Part shown: positions 8,624 through 19,072 of the stretch, one piece after another
Layout: each line of letters opens with the position of its first letter
Position numbering within the stretch: position 1 is the stretch's first letter
Source of the DNA: Paracoccus aerius
Lineage (GTDB): Bacteria; Pseudomonadota; Alphaproteobacteria; Rhodobacterales; Rhodobacteraceae
DNA length: 64,000 nt
Direction of reading: 5' to 3'
Assembly: GCF_014656455.1 (NCBI RefSeq)
Contig: NZ_BNCL01000001.1
Coordinates: 124,001-188,000, forward strand
Notes under the pieces: model-generated
Databases searched by the model: none
What the model saw: the letters and a program-made list of their open reading frames with translations, nothing else
Told to the model about the DNA's origin: nothing
Program-made: the position numbers and the translations under genes

Positions 8624-9889
8624 ATGGCAAACCAGTCCGGCAGTGACAGCAAGAACACGCTCTATTGCAGCTTTTGCGGCAAGAGCCAGCATGAGGTGCG
8701 CAAGCTGATCGCAGGACCAACGGTCTTCATCTGCGATGAATGCGTCGAACTGTGCATGGACATCATCCGCGAGGAAACGAAATCCTCGGGGTTGAAGTCG
8801 GGCGACGGCGTGCCGACGCCCAAGGAGATCTGCGCGGTTCTCGATGATTACGTGATCGGCCAGGAACATGCCAAGCGCGTGCTGTCCGTGGCCGTCCACA
8901 ACCACTACAAGCGGCTGAACCACGGCGGCAAGGGCGAGATCGAGCTTGCCAAGTCGAACATCCTGCTGATTGGTCCGACCGGCTGCGGAAAGACGCTTCT
9001 GGCCCAGACCCTGGCCAGAATCCTCGACGTTCCGTTTACCATGGCCGACGCGACCACGCTGACCGAGGCCGGCTATGTGGGCGAGGATGTCGAGAACATC
9101 ATTCTCAAGCTCCTCCAGGCATCGGAATACAATGTCGAGCGTGCGCAGCGCGGCATCGTCTATATCGACGAGGTCGACAAGATCACCCGCAAGTCCGACA
9201 ACCCCTCGATCACGCGCGACGTCTCGGGCGAGGGGGTGCAGCAGGCGCTTCTGAAGATCATGGAGGGCACGGTCGCAAGCGTTCCCCCGCAGGGCGGCCG
9301 CAAGCATCCGCAGCAGGAATTCCTGCAGGTGGACACGACCAACATCCTGTTCATCTGCGGCGGCGCCTTTGCGGGCCTTGACCGGATCATCGCGCAGCGC
9401 AACAAGGGCACCGCGATGGGCTTCGGCGCCAGCGTCAAGGAAAACGACGACCGCGGCGTGGGCGAGCTGTTCAAGGAACTGGAGCCGGAGGATCTGCTGA
9501 AGTTCGGCCTGATCCCGGAATTCGTGGGCCGCCTGCCCGTGATCGCGACCCTGACCGACCTGGACGAGGAAGCGCTGATCATCATCCTGACCAAGCCCAA
9601 GAACGCCTTAGTCAAGCAGTATCAGCGCCTGTTCGATCTGGAAGGCGTGCAGCTGACCTTCACCGATGACGCCCTGCAGGCCATCGCCAAGCGCGCCATC
9701 AAGCGCAAGACCGGCGCGCGGGGTCTGCGGTCGATCATGGAGGACATCCTGCTCGATACCATGTTCGAACTGCCGGGGATGGACAGCGTCGAAGAGGTCG
9801 TGGTGAACGAGGAAGCGGTGGACAACGCCGTCGCGAAGCCCTTGCTGATCCACGCCGACCCCAAGAAGGAAGCCGCCTCGGCAAGCTGA
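8624..9889 (+). CDS. clpX: ATP-dependent Clp protease ATP-binding subunit ClpX
   Basis: This 421-residue AAA+ unfoldase recognises degrons and threads proteins into ClpP. The N-terminal zinc-binding domain has cysteines at 15, 18, 37 and 40. Walker A is 'GPTGCGKT' (117-124) and Walker B 'IVYIDEVDK' is near 178-186. Also present are the pore-loop segment 'GYVGED' and the RKH loop in 'GGRKHP'. Length matches the family. It is preceded by clpP and followed by a terminator-like hairpin. Confidence 0.98.
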   Translation: MANQSGSDSKNTLYCSFCGKSQHEVRKLIAGPTVFICDECVELCMDIIREETKSSGLKSGDGVPTPKEICAVLDDYVIGQEHAKRVLSVAVHNHYKRLNHGGKGEIELAKSNILLIGPTGCGKTLLAQTLARILDVPFTMADATTLTEAGYVGEDVENIILKLLQASEYNVERAQRGIVYIDEVDKITRKSDNPSITRDVSGEGVQQALLKIMEGTVASVPPQGGRKHPQQEFLQVDTTNILFICGGAFAGLDRIIAQRNKGTAMGFGASVKENDDRGVGELFKELEPEDLLKFGLIPEFVGRLPVIATLTDLDEEALIIILTKPKNALVKQYQRLFDLEGVQLTFTDDALQAIAKRAIKRKTGARGLRSIMEDILLDTMFELPGMDSVEEVVVNEEAVDNAVAKPLLIHADPKKEAASAS

Positions 9890-9900
9890 AACAACTGGGC

Positions 9901-9937
9901 GCGCAGGGGGTGTCTGCCCATGTTCCCTGCGCCTTTC
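9901..9937 (+). terminator. probable clpX terminator
   Basis: GCGCAGGG (9901-9908) pairs with CCCTGCGC (9925-9932) across a 16-base loop, followed by the moderately T-rich CTTTCTT. It lies 12 bases after the clpX stop. Confidence 0.5.
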
Positions 9938-10089
9938 TTGCCGGTTGGTGCCGCGGTTGAAGGGTTTACCTGACCTCTCCACCAAGCGCGGCGGGCAAGT
10001 TTATCTGCGGCTTGCCAGTCGGGCAGGCTGGATCTTGGACGCAGTTTGGGCCATATCTGCGGCAGCCACGAATAAGAGGTTCCAGCCCC

Positions 10090-10464
10090 ATGTCTTTCTT
10101 GCTCCGCGCCCTGACCTGGTGGAACAGCCAGACCGTCAACACCCAGTTCTGGACCTGGCGGAACGGGATAAAGGTTGGCGAGGATGCCGAGGGCAACGTC
10201 TTCTACCAGAACAAGGACGGATCGCGCCGCTGGGTGATCTTTAGCGGCGAATCCCAGGCAAGCCGGGTCAGTCCGGAATGGCATGGCTGGCTGCACCATA
10301 CCTGGGACGAACCGCCGACCAAGGCCCCGCTGGCCCGCAAGTCCTGGGAAAAGCCGCATCGAGAGAACCCGACCGGGACTGTGGGCGCCTATTACCCGGA
10401 AGGGTCGCTTTACCGTGCGGAACAACCGGCGCGCAGTGATTACGACGCCTGGCAGCCCGAATAG
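10090..10464 (+). CDS. NADH:ubiquinone oxidoreductase subunit NDUFA12 (B17.2-like)
   Basis: The 124-residue protein belongs to the NDUFA12 family, an accessory subunit of respiratory complex I shared by mitochondria and alphaproteobacteria. It is found in the purified Paracoccus enzyme. Family features visible are '[19 protein letters not shown]', 'RRWVIF', '[15 protein letters not shown]' and the C-terminal 'YDAWQPE'. An AGAGG box precedes the start. It is not in the nuo operon but directly abuts mlaD, whose ATG follows its TAG stop without a gap. Confidence 0.9.
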   Translation: MSFLLRALTWWNSQTVNTQFWTWRNGIKVGEDAEGNVFYQNKDGSRRWVIFSGESQASRVSPEWHGWLHHTWDEPPTKAPLARKSWEKPHRENPTGTVGAYYPEGSLYRAEQPARSDYDAWQPE

Positions 10465-10929
10465 ATGTCGGCAGGGGCAGAGCACCGGGCAGAGCTTTTG
10501 GCCGGAACCGCGGTTCTGGTCGTTGCCGCGGGATTTCTGGCCTGGGGGTTCGGCACGGACTTTTCGCGCGAAGCGGGCTACGAGGTCCGCGCATCCTTTC
10601 CCGACGTCGATGGGGTTTCGGTCGGGACCGAGGTCCGGCTGGCCGGGGTTCCGGTGGGCCGCGTCTCGGACGTGGCGCTTAATCCCGACACCTACATGGC
10701 CGATGCGCGGCTGACGCTTCCTGCCAATATCGCGCTTCCTTCCGACAGTGCCGCCCTGATCCAGTCGGATGGCCTGCTGGGCGGGGCCTATATCCTCATC
10801 CAGCCGGGCGGCAGCCCGGACAATCTTTCCCCCGGCGACGAGATCGAGGATGTGCAGGGTGCTGTCAGCCTGCTGCAGTTGATGATGAAGTTCGTGGACA
10901 GCCAGTCGCAGGACGAGGAAAACTCGTGA
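10465..10929 (+). CDS. mlaD: outer-membrane lipid asymmetry protein MlaD (MCE domain)
   Basis: This 154-residue protein has one N-terminal transmembrane segment (about 13-30). An MCE domain follows, containing 'VDGVSVGTEVRLAGVPVGRV' and 'LLGGAYILIQPGG'. In the Mla system MlaD forms a hexameric ring with the MlaFEB ABC transporter and moves phospholipids between membranes. No mlaE, mlaF, mlaB or mlaC gene lies next to it, which is unusual for gammaproteobacteria. It starts immediately after the NDUFA12 stop and overlaps the DUF2155 gene by 4 bases. Confidence 0.88.
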   Translation: MSAGAEHRAELLAGTAVLVVAAGFLAWGFGTDFSREAGYEVRASFPDVDGVSVGTEVRLAGVPVGRVSDVALNPDTYMADARLTLPANIALPSDSAALIQSDGLLGGAYILIQPGGSPDNLSPGDEIEDVQGAVSLLQLMMKFVDSQSQDEENS

Positions 10930-11276
10930 TCCGGTCCCTGCTGGTCATGCTGGCCTTGGCCGCGCCTGCCGCAGCGCAAGAGGTTGCACGAGCCAACGGC
11001 GCCCTGCTGCGCGGATTGGACAAGATTTCGGGCCGCACCACGGATCTTCCGGTCGAGGTGGGACAGGCGGTGAGCTATGGCAGGCTGCAGGTCCGTCTGG
11101 GCGAATGCCGCTATCCCGCCGGCGATCCCAGTTCGGACGCCTATGCCCAGCTGACGATCACGGATACGGCGCAGAACGTGACCCTTTTCAGCGGCTGGAT
11201 GATCGCATCGTCCCCCGCGCTGTCGGCGCTTGACGACCGGCGCTATGACGTCTGGGTGATTTCCTGCCAAAGCTGA
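10926..11276 (+). CDS. DUF2155 secreted protein
   Basis: The 116-residue protein starts with GTG at 10926, overlapping the mlaD TGA. It has a signal peptide ending near 'AAPAAAQ'. The mature part shows DUF2155 features: an N-terminal 'LRGLDKISGRTTDLPVEVG', 'VRLGECRYP' and a C-terminal 'DVWVISC', leaving two conserved cysteines that could form a disulfide. Function is unknown. Its last 34 bases overlap the 3' end of aat on the other strand. Confidence 0.82.
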   Translation: MIRSLLVMLALAAPAAAQEVARANGALLRGLDKISGRTTDLPVEVGQAVSYGRLQVRLGECRYPAGDPSSDAYAQLTITDTAQNVTLFSGWMIASSPALSALDDRRYDVWVISCQS

Positions 11277-11872
11277 TCCCCACCCGGCAACGGGGCTGAC
11301 AGCAGGTCGGCCTGCCGGGGCAGGGCATCGGCCAGCAGGGCGCGGTATTGCGCGCGCGGTATTTCCCGGCCACCCATGCGTTCCAGATGCGGCGTCAGGA
11401 ACTGCGTGTCGAACAGGGTAAAGCCGCAGCGCGCAAGTTGGCTGGACATCCACAGAAGCGCCATCTTGGACCCGTTCGTCCGGGCCGAGGCCATGGACTC
11501 CCCGAAGAAGGCCGCCCCGATCGTCACCCCGAATATGCCGCCCGCAAACCTGCCATCATGGCGGATCTCAAGCGCATGGGCGCGGCCCGCCCGGTGCAAC
11601 TGGGAATAAAGACGGGCCAGCGGCTCATTGATCCAGGTCGTGTCGCGGTCCGCGCAGGCAGCCACCACGGCCTCGAAGTCGCCGTCCAGATGCGCCGTCC
11701 ATCCACCCCTTCGCAGATCGCGCAATAGCGACCGCGAGGCATGGACCCCGCCAACCGGCAGGATCCCCCGCAACGGCGGATCGAACCAGTGCAGCCGCGT
11801 GTCGTAGGCGCTTTCCGCCATGGGAAAGACGCCCTGCGCATAGCCTTTCAGCAGTTGCGCGGGCGTCAGCAC
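11243..11872 (-). CDS. aat: leucyl/phenylalanyl-tRNA--protein transferase
   Basis: This 209-residue enzyme transfers Leu or Phe from tRNA to N-terminal Arg or Lys of proteins, creating N-degrons read by ClpS/ClpAP. Recognisable blocks are 'GYAQGVFPMA', 'WFDPPLRGILP', 'GRFAGGIFGVTIGAAFFGES' and 'FTLFDTQFLTPHLERMG'. The start codon is GTG (11872), 9 bases after the accC stop, with a GAGG box, so it is the last gene of an accB-accC-aat operon. Its 3' end overlaps the convergent DUF2155 gene by 34 bases. Confidence 0.95.
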   Translation of the reverse strand: MLTPAQLLKGYAQGVFPMAESAYDTRLHWFDPPLRGILPVGGVHASRSLLRDLRRGGWTAHLDGDFEAVVAACADRDTTWINEPLARLYSQLHRAGRAHALEIRHDGRFAGGIFGVTIGAAFFGESMASARTNGSKMALLWMSSQLARCGFTLFDTQFLTPHLERMGGREIPRAQYRALLADALPRQADLLSAPLPGGDQLWQEITQTS

Positions 11873-11881
11873 GATCCGGCC

Positions 11882-13228
11882 TCAGCCGAATTTCTGATCC
11901 AGCCAGCGTTCCAGCCAGTGGATCGAATAATTGCCCGACCGGATATCGGGTTCCTGCAGCAGGGCCGTGAACAGCGGAACCGTGGTATCGATCCCGTCCA
12001 CAATCAATTCGCCTAAGGCACGCTCAAGCCGCGCTAGGGCTTCGGACCGGTCGCGGCCATGCACGATCAGCTTGCCGATCAGGCTGTCGTAATAGGGCGG
12101 AATGGAATAGCCGTCGTAAAGCGCACTGTCGATCCGAACGCCCAAGCCGCCCGGCGCGTGATACTGGGTGATCCGGCCGGGGCAGGGCGAGAAGCCCGGC
12201 ACCTTTTCGGCGTTGATCCGGACCTCGATCGAATGGCCGCGGATCGAGAGATCCTCTTGCCGGAACTCCATCTCCTGACCGGCGGCGACCAGGATCTGCT
12301 GGCGGACCAGATCCACGCCGAAGATCGCCTCCGTCACGGGATGTTCGACCTGCAGGCGGGTGTTCATCTCGATGAAGTAGAACTCGCCGTCCTCATACAG
12401 GAACTCGATCGTGCCGGCGCCTGCATAGCCGATACGGGCCACGGCATCGGCGCAGACCTTGCCGATGCGGGCGCGTTCCTCGGCGCTGATGGCGGGGCCG
12501 GGGGCTTCCTCCAGCACCTTCTGGTGGCGACGTTGCAGGGAACAGTCGCGTTCGCCCAGATGGACAGCACGGCCCTTGCCGTCGCCGAAGACCTGGATCT
12601 CGATGTGGCGCGGCTTCTGGAGGTATTTCTCGATATAGACGTCGGGATTACCGAAGGCCGCCTTGGCCTCGGCCCGCGCGGTGCGGAACGCGACCTCCAG
12701 GCCCGCTTCGTCCTGGGCCACCTTCATGCCGCGTCCGCCGCCGCCCGCCGTGGCCTTGATGATGACTGGATAGCCGATTTGCGCCGCCACGCGCTTGGCC
12801 TGCTCCACGTCATCGACGCCACCGTCGCTGCCCGGAACGCAGGGCACGCCCAGGTTCTTCATCGTGTCCTTGGCGGTGATCTTGTCGCCCATGATGCGGA
12901 TATGTTCCGCGCGGGGACCGATGAAGGTGATGCCGTGGTCTTCGACCATCTGCACGAAGGCCGCGTTTTCGGACAGGAAGCCATAGCCCGGATGGATCGC
13001 CTGCGCGCCCGTGATCTCGCAGGCGGAAATGATGGCGGGCATGGAAAGGTAGCTGGCCGATGACGGCGCCGGGCCGATGCAGACCGATTCGTCGGCCATG
13101 CGGACGTGCATCGCATCGGCGTCAGCCGTGGAATGAACCGCGACCGAGGCGATGCCCATCTCGCGGCAGGCGCGAATCACGCGCAGGGCAATTTCGCCCC
13201 GGTTGGCGATCAGGATCTTGTCAAACAT
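11882..13228 (-). CDS. accC: acetyl-CoA carboxylase biotin carboxylase subunit
   Basis: This 448-residue ATP-grasp enzyme carboxylates the biotin on AccB, the first half-reaction of malonyl-CoA formation. The N-terminus is '[20 protein letters not shown]'. The glycine-rich ATP lid is '[11 protein letters not shown]', and '[16 protein letters not shown]' holds the metal ligands and catalytic residues. Length is standard. The start is 8 bases after accB with a GAGG box. The accB-accC pair is separated from accA and accD, as in most proteobacteria. Confidence 0.98.
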   Translation of the reverse strand: MFDKILIANRGEIALRVIRACREMGIASVAVHSTADADAMHVRMADESVCIGPAPSSASYLSMPAIISACEITGAQAIHPGYGFLSENAAFVQMVEDHGITFIGPRAEHIRIMGDKITAKDTMKNLGVPCVPGSDGGVDDVEQAKRVAAQIGYPVIIKATAGGGGRGMKVAQDEAGLEVAFRTARAEAKAAFGNPDVYIEKYLQKPRHIEIQVFGDGKGRAVHLGERDCSLQRRHQKVLEEAPGPAISAEERARIGKVCADAVARIGYAGAGTIEFLYEDGEFYFIEMNTRLQVEHPVTEAIFGVDLVRQQILVAAGQEMEFRQEDLSIRGHSIEVRINAEKVPGFSPCPGRITQYHAPGGLGVRIDSALYDGYSIPPYYDSLIGKLIVHGRDRSEALARLERALGELIVDGIDTTVPLFTALLQEPDIRSGNYSIHWLERWLDQKFG

Positions 13229-13235
13229 CCCCGCC

Positions 13236-13739
13236 TCACTCGACGACCATCAGGGGGGCGCCGAATTCGACCGGGGTGCCGTCGTCGATCAGGATGCGCT
13301 TGACGGTTCCTGCGCGGGGCGAGGGGATGTGGTTCATGGTCTTCATCGCCTCGACGATCAGCAGCGTGTCGCCTTCGGCAACGGCTTGCCCGATCTGGAC
13401 GAAAGGCGTGGCTCCTGGTTCGGCGGACAGGTAGGCGGTGCCCACCATGGGCGAGGTAACGACGCCCGGCAGGCTGGCCGGATCTTCGCTGACGGCGGGC
13501 AATTGCGCGGCCGGTGCGGAGGGCGCGGCAGCGGGTGCAGGGGCCGCGGCGACGGGGGCTGCGGCATAGGCAATCTGCTTGCCCTGCTTGGACAGGCTGA
13601 CCGTCAGCCGGTCATGTTCGCCATATTCCCGCTTGACCGACAGTTCCGACAGGTCGCTGGCATTCAACAGTTCCGCAAGCGACTGGATGAAAGCCACGTC
13701 GCCTTCGTGATGCTTGCCGTTTTGGGAATCGTTGCTCAT
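13236..13739 (-). CDS. accB: acetyl-CoA carboxylase biotin carboxyl carrier protein
   Basis: The 167-residue carrier has an N-terminal region of about 60 residues and an Ala/Pro-rich flexible linker (61-85). The C-terminal biotinyl domain carries biotin on K133 in '[10 protein letters not shown]'. It shuttles carboxyl groups from AccC to the AccAD transferase. AGAGGA upstream favours the ATG at 13739 over one at 13754. The 5' leader contains a stable hairpin and a TATAAG -10-like box. Confidence 0.96.
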   Translation of the reverse strand: MSNDSQNGKHHEGDVAFIQSLAELLNASDLSELSVKREYGEHDRLTVSLSKQGKQIAYAAAPVAAAPAPAAAPSAPAAQLPAVSEDPASLPGVVTSPMVGTAYLSAEPGATPFVQIGQAVAEGDTLLIVEAMKTMNHIPSPRAGTVKRILIDDGTPVEFGAPLMVVE

Positions 13740-13763
13740 GCGGTCCTCTGCCATGTTTATTCG

Positions 13764-13798
13764 GTTGCGGGCCTGCCGCAACAATTTGCCCGCTTATA
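13764..13798 (-). promoter_or_regulatory. accB leader hairpin and putative -10 box
   Basis: On the minus strand a TATAAG box lies at 13793-13798 without a convincing -35. It is followed downstream by the 7-bp stem GTTGCGG / CCGCAAC (13764-13770 with 13776-13782, 5-base loop). The hairpin would sit about 25 bases before the accB start codon and could influence translation; accB is autoregulated in several bacteria. Confidence 0.3.
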
Positions 13799-13847
13799 GA
13801 CCCCAAGGCACCCCAAGGAAAAGGGCAAGCGACACAAGGCCCAGCGA

Positions 13848-14159
13848 TTACGGACGCGACGCCTTTTCCACCAGTCCCGAGGTCCCGGCCCGCCGTTCCA
13901 GTTCCGTCTCGACATCGGCCAGCGTCACGTCCCGCGCAGCCAGCATCACCAGAAGGTGAAAGATCACGTCCGCCGCCTCGCTGGTCAGGCGGTCCCGGTC
14001 GCCCTTGACCGCCTCGATGATCGCCTCGACCGCTTCCTCGCCGAACTTCTCGGCGCATTTCTCGGGGCCCTTCGCCAGCAGTTTCGCCGTCCAACTGCTG
14101 TCGGGATCGGCAGCCTTGCGGGCGGCGATGGTGGCGGCAAGGTCGTGAAGCGCGCTCAT
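13848..14159 (-). CDS. hisE: phosphoribosyl-ATP pyrophosphatase
   Basis: The 103-residue all-alpha enzyme hydrolyses PR-ATP to PR-AMP, the second step of histidine synthesis. The MazG-like metal-binding motif is visible as '[13 protein letters not shown]' plus '[13 protein letters not shown]'. It is a separate protein, not fused to HisI. Its ATG overlaps the hisF stop by 4 bases, so the two are translationally coupled. Confidence 0.95.
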   Translation of the reverse strand: MSALHDLAATIAARKAADPDSSWTAKLLAKGPEKCAEKFGEEAVEAIIEAVKGDRDRLTSEAADVIFHLLVMLAARDVTLADVETELERRAGTSGLVEKASRP

Positions 14160-14917
14160 GCGAGCCTCATCGGGATGCCGGCGGCGGCCATGTGGGCCTT
14201 GGCCTCGGCCACGGTGAAGGTGCCGAAATGGAAGATCGAGGCAGCGAGGACGGCGCTTGCATGGCCTTCGGTCACCCCCTCGACAAGGTGGTCCAGCGTG
14301 CCGACCCCGCCCGAGGCGATGACCGGGATGTTCACCGCATCCGCGATGGCGCGGGTCAGGGGGATGTTGAAGCCCGCGCGCGTCCCGTCGCGGTCCATGC
14401 TGGTCAGCAGGATTTCCCCGGCGCCCTTCGCCTCGACCGTGCGGGCGAACGCGACGGCGTCGATGCCGGTGGGCTTGCGCCCGCCATGGGTGAAGATTTC
14501 CCAGCGGCCATCCGCGACGGTCTTGGCGTCGATGGCCACGACGATGCACTGGCTGCCGAAGCGGTCGGCGGCATGGGCCACCACGTCGGGATCGGCCACG
14601 GCGGCCGAGTTGAAGCTGACCTTGTCGGCCCCCGCAAGCAGCAGCGCACGCACATCCTCATGCGTCCTGACACCGCCGCCCACGGTCAGGGGCACGAAGC
14701 ATTGTTCCGCCGTCCGCGTCACCAGGTCGAACATCGTGCCCCGGTTTTCATGCGTGGCATGGATGTCGAGGAAACAGATCTCGTCCGCGCCTGCGGCGTC
14801 ATAGGCGCGGGCGGCCTCGACGGGGTCGCCGGCGTCGATCAGGTCCACGAAGTTGACGCCCTTCACGACGCGGCCGTCGGCCACGTCCAGGCAGGGGATG
14901 ATGCGGGTCTTGAGCAT
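14156..14917 (-). CDS. hisF: imidazole glycerol phosphate synthase subunit HisF
   Basis: The 253-residue (beta/alpha)8 cyclase uses ammonia from HisH to make IGP and AICAR. The catalytic aspartates are D11 ('PCLDVADG') and D130 ('VVAIDAK'). Phosphate-binding stretches 'TVGGGVRT' and 'IASGGVG' are present. It heads the hisF-hisE unit on the minus strand and is divergent from selD. hisA and hisH, which often precede hisF, are not adjacent. Confidence 0.97.
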   Translation of the reverse strand: MLKTRIIPCLDVADGRVVKGVNFVDLIDAGDPVEAARAYDAAGADEICFLDIHATHENRGTMFDLVTRTAEQCFVPLTVGGGVRTHEDVRALLLAGADKVSFNSAAVADPDVVAHAADRFGSQCIVVAIDAKTVADGRWEIFTHGGRKPTGIDAVAFARTVEAKGAGEILLTSMDRDGTRAGFNIPLTRAIADAVNIPVIASGGVGTLDHLVEGVTEGHASAVLAASIFHFGTFTVAEAKAHMAAAGIPMRLA

Positions 14918-15014
14918 GGGCTTCTCCTTGCGCCGACCGTCCTAAGCGCAAACCGTCCTTCGTTGAAGATGCGATTTTGGGGTGATAGCGTGGCACCAAC
15001 CGAAGGAGACCCCG

Positions 15015-16070
15015 ATGGACGACCAGCAAAAGACTGAACCCCGCCTGACATCCCTGTCCCACGGGGGCGGCTGCGGCTGCAAGATCGCGCCCGGCGTGCT
15101 GACGGGGCTGCTGCGCGGCACGGCGATGCTGCCGGTGCCCGAGGCGCTGCTGGTGGGGATCGAGACTTCGGATGACGCGGCGGTCTATAAGCTGAACGAG
15201 CGGCAGGCGCTTGTGGCGACGACGGATTTCTTCATGCCCATCGTCGACGATCCGTTGGACTTCGGCCGCATCGCCGCGACCAATGCGATAAGCGACGTTT
15301 ATGCAATGGGCGGCACGCCGATCATGGCGCTGTCGTTGGTCGGTATGCCGATCAACACCCTGTCGGGGGAAACCATCGCCCGCATCCTGGAAGGCGGCGC
15401 GATGGCCTGCCGCGAGGCGGGCATCCCCATCGGCGGCGGCCATACCATCGATTCAGTCGAGGCGATCTATGGCCTGGTGGCGCTTGGGCTGGTCGATCCG
15501 GCCCATGTAAAGCGCAACAGCGGCGCGCGGCCGGGCGACGTGCTGATCCTGGGCAAGCCGCTGGGCGTCGGCGTGATGTCCGCGGCGCTGAAGAAGGGCG
15601 CGCTGTCGGATGATGGATATCGTGCGATGGTCGGGGCCACGACGAAGCTGAACACCCCTGGCCCGGAACTGGCGCGGCTGCCAGGAGTCCATGCGATGAC
15701 CGACGTGACGGGCTTTGGCTTGGCAGGCCACGCGCTTGAGATGGCGCGGGGATCGGGTTGCGCGTTGCGGCTGGACTGGGCAGCCGTGCCGATGCTGCCG
15801 GGGGTGGGTGATCTGGCTGTCGCCGGCTACGTCACCGGCGCTTCGGGGCGGAACTGGGCCAGCTATGGCGCGGATGTCGTGCTGCCCCAGGGCTTTGCCG
15901 ATACCCATCGTGCCCTGCTGACCGATCCGCAGACCAGCGGTGGCCTGCTGGTGGCCTGCGCCGAGGCTGAGGCCGGGGCCGCCCTGGCGATCTTTGCCGA
16001 CCACGGCTTTGCCGAGGCCGCCGTGATCGGTCGCGCCTGCGAGGGGCCGGGGCACATCGTCGTCGGCTGA
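15015..16070 (+). CDS. selD: selenide, water dikinase
   Basis: This 351-residue PurM-type ATPase makes selenophosphate from selenide and ATP. The nucleophile is Cys20 and the essential lysine K23 in 'SHGGGCGCK', so this is the cysteine rather than selenocysteine form. Other motifs are 'TTDFFMPIVDDPLDFGRIAA', 'GGGHTID' and 'TDVTGFGLAGHALEMA'. AAGGAG precedes the ATG. No selA, selB, tRNA-Sec or mnmH (selU) gene is in the window, so its use in selenocysteine or selenouridine synthesis cannot be decided here. Confidence 0.96.
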   Translation: MDDQQKTEPRLTSLSHGGGCGCKIAPGVLTGLLRGTAMLPVPEALLVGIETSDDAAVYKLNERQALVATTDFFMPIVDDPLDFGRIAATNAISDVYAMGGTPIMALSLVGMPINTLSGETIARILEGGAMACREAGIPIGGGHTIDSVEAIYGLVALGLVDPAHVKRNSGARPGDVLILGKPLGVGVMSAALKKGALSDDGYRAMVGATTKLNTPGPELARLPGVHAMTDVTGFGLAGHALEMARGSGCALRLDWAAVPMLPGVGDLAVAGYVTGASGRNWASYGADVVLPQGFADTHRALLTDPQTSGGLLVACAEAEAGAALAIFADHGFAEAAVIGRACEGPGHIVVG

Positions 16071-16114
16071 CTTGGCAGGCAAGCTCGCCATGCCTCCGGC
16101 GGGGACACTTGGAT

Positions 16115-16131
16115 GAAAAAGAAGCGGCGGG

Positions 16132-16142
<11 letters not shown>
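16115..16142 (-). terminator. oppF terminator overlapping the stop codon
   Basis: On the minus strand the stem AAGCGGC / GCCGCTT encloses the oppF TGA in its loop and is followed by CTTTTTC. The adjoining plus-strand stretch CCTCCGGCGGGG ... AAAAAGAAG (16094-16124) resembles the G-rich/AAGAAG repeat elements elsewhere in the window. Confidence 0.55.
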
Positions 16143-17153
<1,011 letters not shown>

Positions 17154-17157
<4 letters not shown>

Positions 17158-18140
17158 GGGCGTGTCTCCGTTCCGGCGCGCAGTTCCGCCAAGGGGGCGA
17201 AGCAGGCCCGCCAGCGGTCGGGTGCGAAGGAGGCCAGCGGCGGGCGGTGGTCGCAGTCGCCACGGCGATAAGCGCAGCGCGGCCCGAAGGCGCAGCCCTG
17301 CGGCGGGCGGGACATGTCGGGCGGCTGGCCGGGAATGACGGCCAGTTCGCCCTCGTCCGTGTCGATCCGCGGGATCGCCGACAGCAATCCTTGGGTATAG
17401 GGGTGGGCGGGATCGGCGAAGAGCGGACCCACCGGCCCCAGTTCTCGGATGCGCCCGCCATACATCACCGCCACGCGCGAACAGGATCCGGCGACGACCC
17501 CCAGGTCGTGGGTGATCAGCATCATCGCCATGCCGAAGTCGCGTTGCAGGTCCGACAGCAGCGTCATGATCTGCGCCTGCACCGTCACGTCCAGGGCGGT
17601 CGTGGGTTCGTCCGCGATCAGCAACTTGGGCCGGCACAGCAGCGCCATCGCGATCATCACCCGCTGCCGCATCCCGCCGCTGAACTCATGCGGATAAAGA
17701 CGAACCCGGCCCTTGGCGTCGGGGATGCGCACCGCTTCCAGCATCCGCACGGATTCGGCCACGGCCGCGCGCTTGGACAGGCCCTTGTGCAGGACCAGCA
17801 CCTCGGCCATCTGGTCCGAGACGCGCATGTAGGGATTCAGCGAGGTCATCGGATCCTGGAAGATCATCGCGACCTTCTCGGCCCGGACCCGGTTGATGAC
17901 CTTGGGCGGGGCGTTCAGGATTTCCTGCCCGTCCAGCCGCACGCTGCCCGAAGCCTGGCCGTTGCGCGCCAGAAGGCCCATGACCGCAAAGGCCAGTTGC
18001 GACTTGCCCGACCCGGATTCGCCCACGATGCCCAGCGTCTCGCCCGGCTGGACGGTCAGGCTGACATCGCTGACGGCGTGAACCTCGGCGTCATGGGTGT
18101 GGAAGCGGACCGACAGGTCGCGGATGTCCAGAAGTGCCAT
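17154..18140 (-). CDS. oppD: oligopeptide ABC transporter ATP-binding protein OppD
   Basis: The 328-residue ATPase shows Walker A 'GESGSGKS' (40-47), signature 'FSGGMRQR', Walker B 'LLIADEP', H-loop 'LITHDLGVV', and the C-terminal Cys-rich segment '[15 protein letters not shown]' of the Opp/Dpp subfamily. It pairs with OppF. The start ATG is 1 base after the oppC stop triplet, and the end overlaps oppF, so the whole operon is tightly packed. Confidence 0.93.
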
Positions 18141-18141
18141 G

Positions 18142-19068
18142 TCAGCGTTCCTTGGGGTCAAGCGCGTCGCGCAGCCCGTCGCCCACGAAGAAGAAGCCGA
18201 ACAGGGTGATGACGAAGAAGAACAGCGGGAAGGCCAGTTGCCACAGCGTCCCATAGCTCATGGTGCCCGCGCCCTCGGAAATCAGCGCCCCCCACGAGGT
18301 CAGCGGTTCCTGCACGCCAAGGCCCAGGAAGCTGATGAAGCTTTCGGTCAGGATCATCAGCGGCACCAGCAGCGTGGCATAGACCGCAACCACGCCCAGC
18401 AGGTTCGGCACGATATGGCGGATGATGATGCGCCAGGTGGACACGCCGGTGGCGCGGGCGGCCTCGATGAACTCGCGGTTCTTCAAGGACAAGGTCTGGC
18501 CGCGCACGATACGCGCCATGTCCAGCCAGGAAATCAGGCCGATGCCCAAAAACAGCATGGTCATCGACCGTCCGAACATCACCAACAGCAGGATCAGCAC
18601 GAACATGTAGGGGATCGACATCAGGATATCGACCGTCCGCATCATCACCTGGTCGGTGCGCCCGCCGACATAACCCGCCACCGCGCCGTAAAGCGTGCCG
18701 ACGATCACCGCGATGCCCGCGCCCACGATGCCGACCAGCAGGCTGATCTGGGTTCCCTGGACGGTGCGCGCGAACAGGTCGCGGCCCAGGTCGTCGGTGC
18801 CGAAGTAATGCCCGTTTTCCAGCGATGGGTGGCCCATGGTCGCGACCTGGCCCATGACGCTGAAGTCCAGTTCCTCGTTCGACCAGATGGCGATCTGGCC
18901 CCCGAAGATCGCGAACAGCGCGACCAGCAGCAGGATCACAAGGCCCGCCATCGCCGCCTTGTTGCGCAGGAAGCGGCGGCGGGCGTCGGCCCAGGGAGAC
19001 CGTCCCCGGACCTCGGGCTGGGCCATCCGCGCGGCAAGCGAGCGCATCTTGTCGTGTTCGATCACCAT
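18142..19068 (-). CDS. oppC: oligopeptide ABC transporter permease OppC
   Basis: This 308-residue inner-membrane permease has a cytoplasmic N-terminal extension and a first membrane helix near residues 40-60. The periplasmic signature 'GTDDLGRDLFAR' follows, then the binding-protein-dependent transport domain with the EAA-loop 'EAARATGVSTWRIIIRHIVPN'. It forms the channel with OppB. It lies 4 bases after the oppB stop. Confidence 0.93.
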   Translation of the reverse strand: MVIEHDKMRSLAARMAQPEVRGRSPWADARRRFLRNKAAMAGLVILLLVALFAIFGGQIAIWSNEELDFSVMGQVATMGHPSLENGHYFGTDDLGRDLFARTVQGTQISLLVGIVGAGIAVIVGTLYGAVAGYVGGRTDQVMMRTVDILMSIPYMFVLILLLVMFGRSMTMLFLGIGLISWLDMARIVRGQTLSLKNREFIEAARATGVSTWRIIIRHIVPNLLGVVAVYATLLVPLMILTESFISFLGLGVQEPLTSWGALISEGAGTMSYGTLWQLAFPLFFFVITLFGFFFVGDGLRDALDPKER

Positions 19069-19072
19069 GGGG

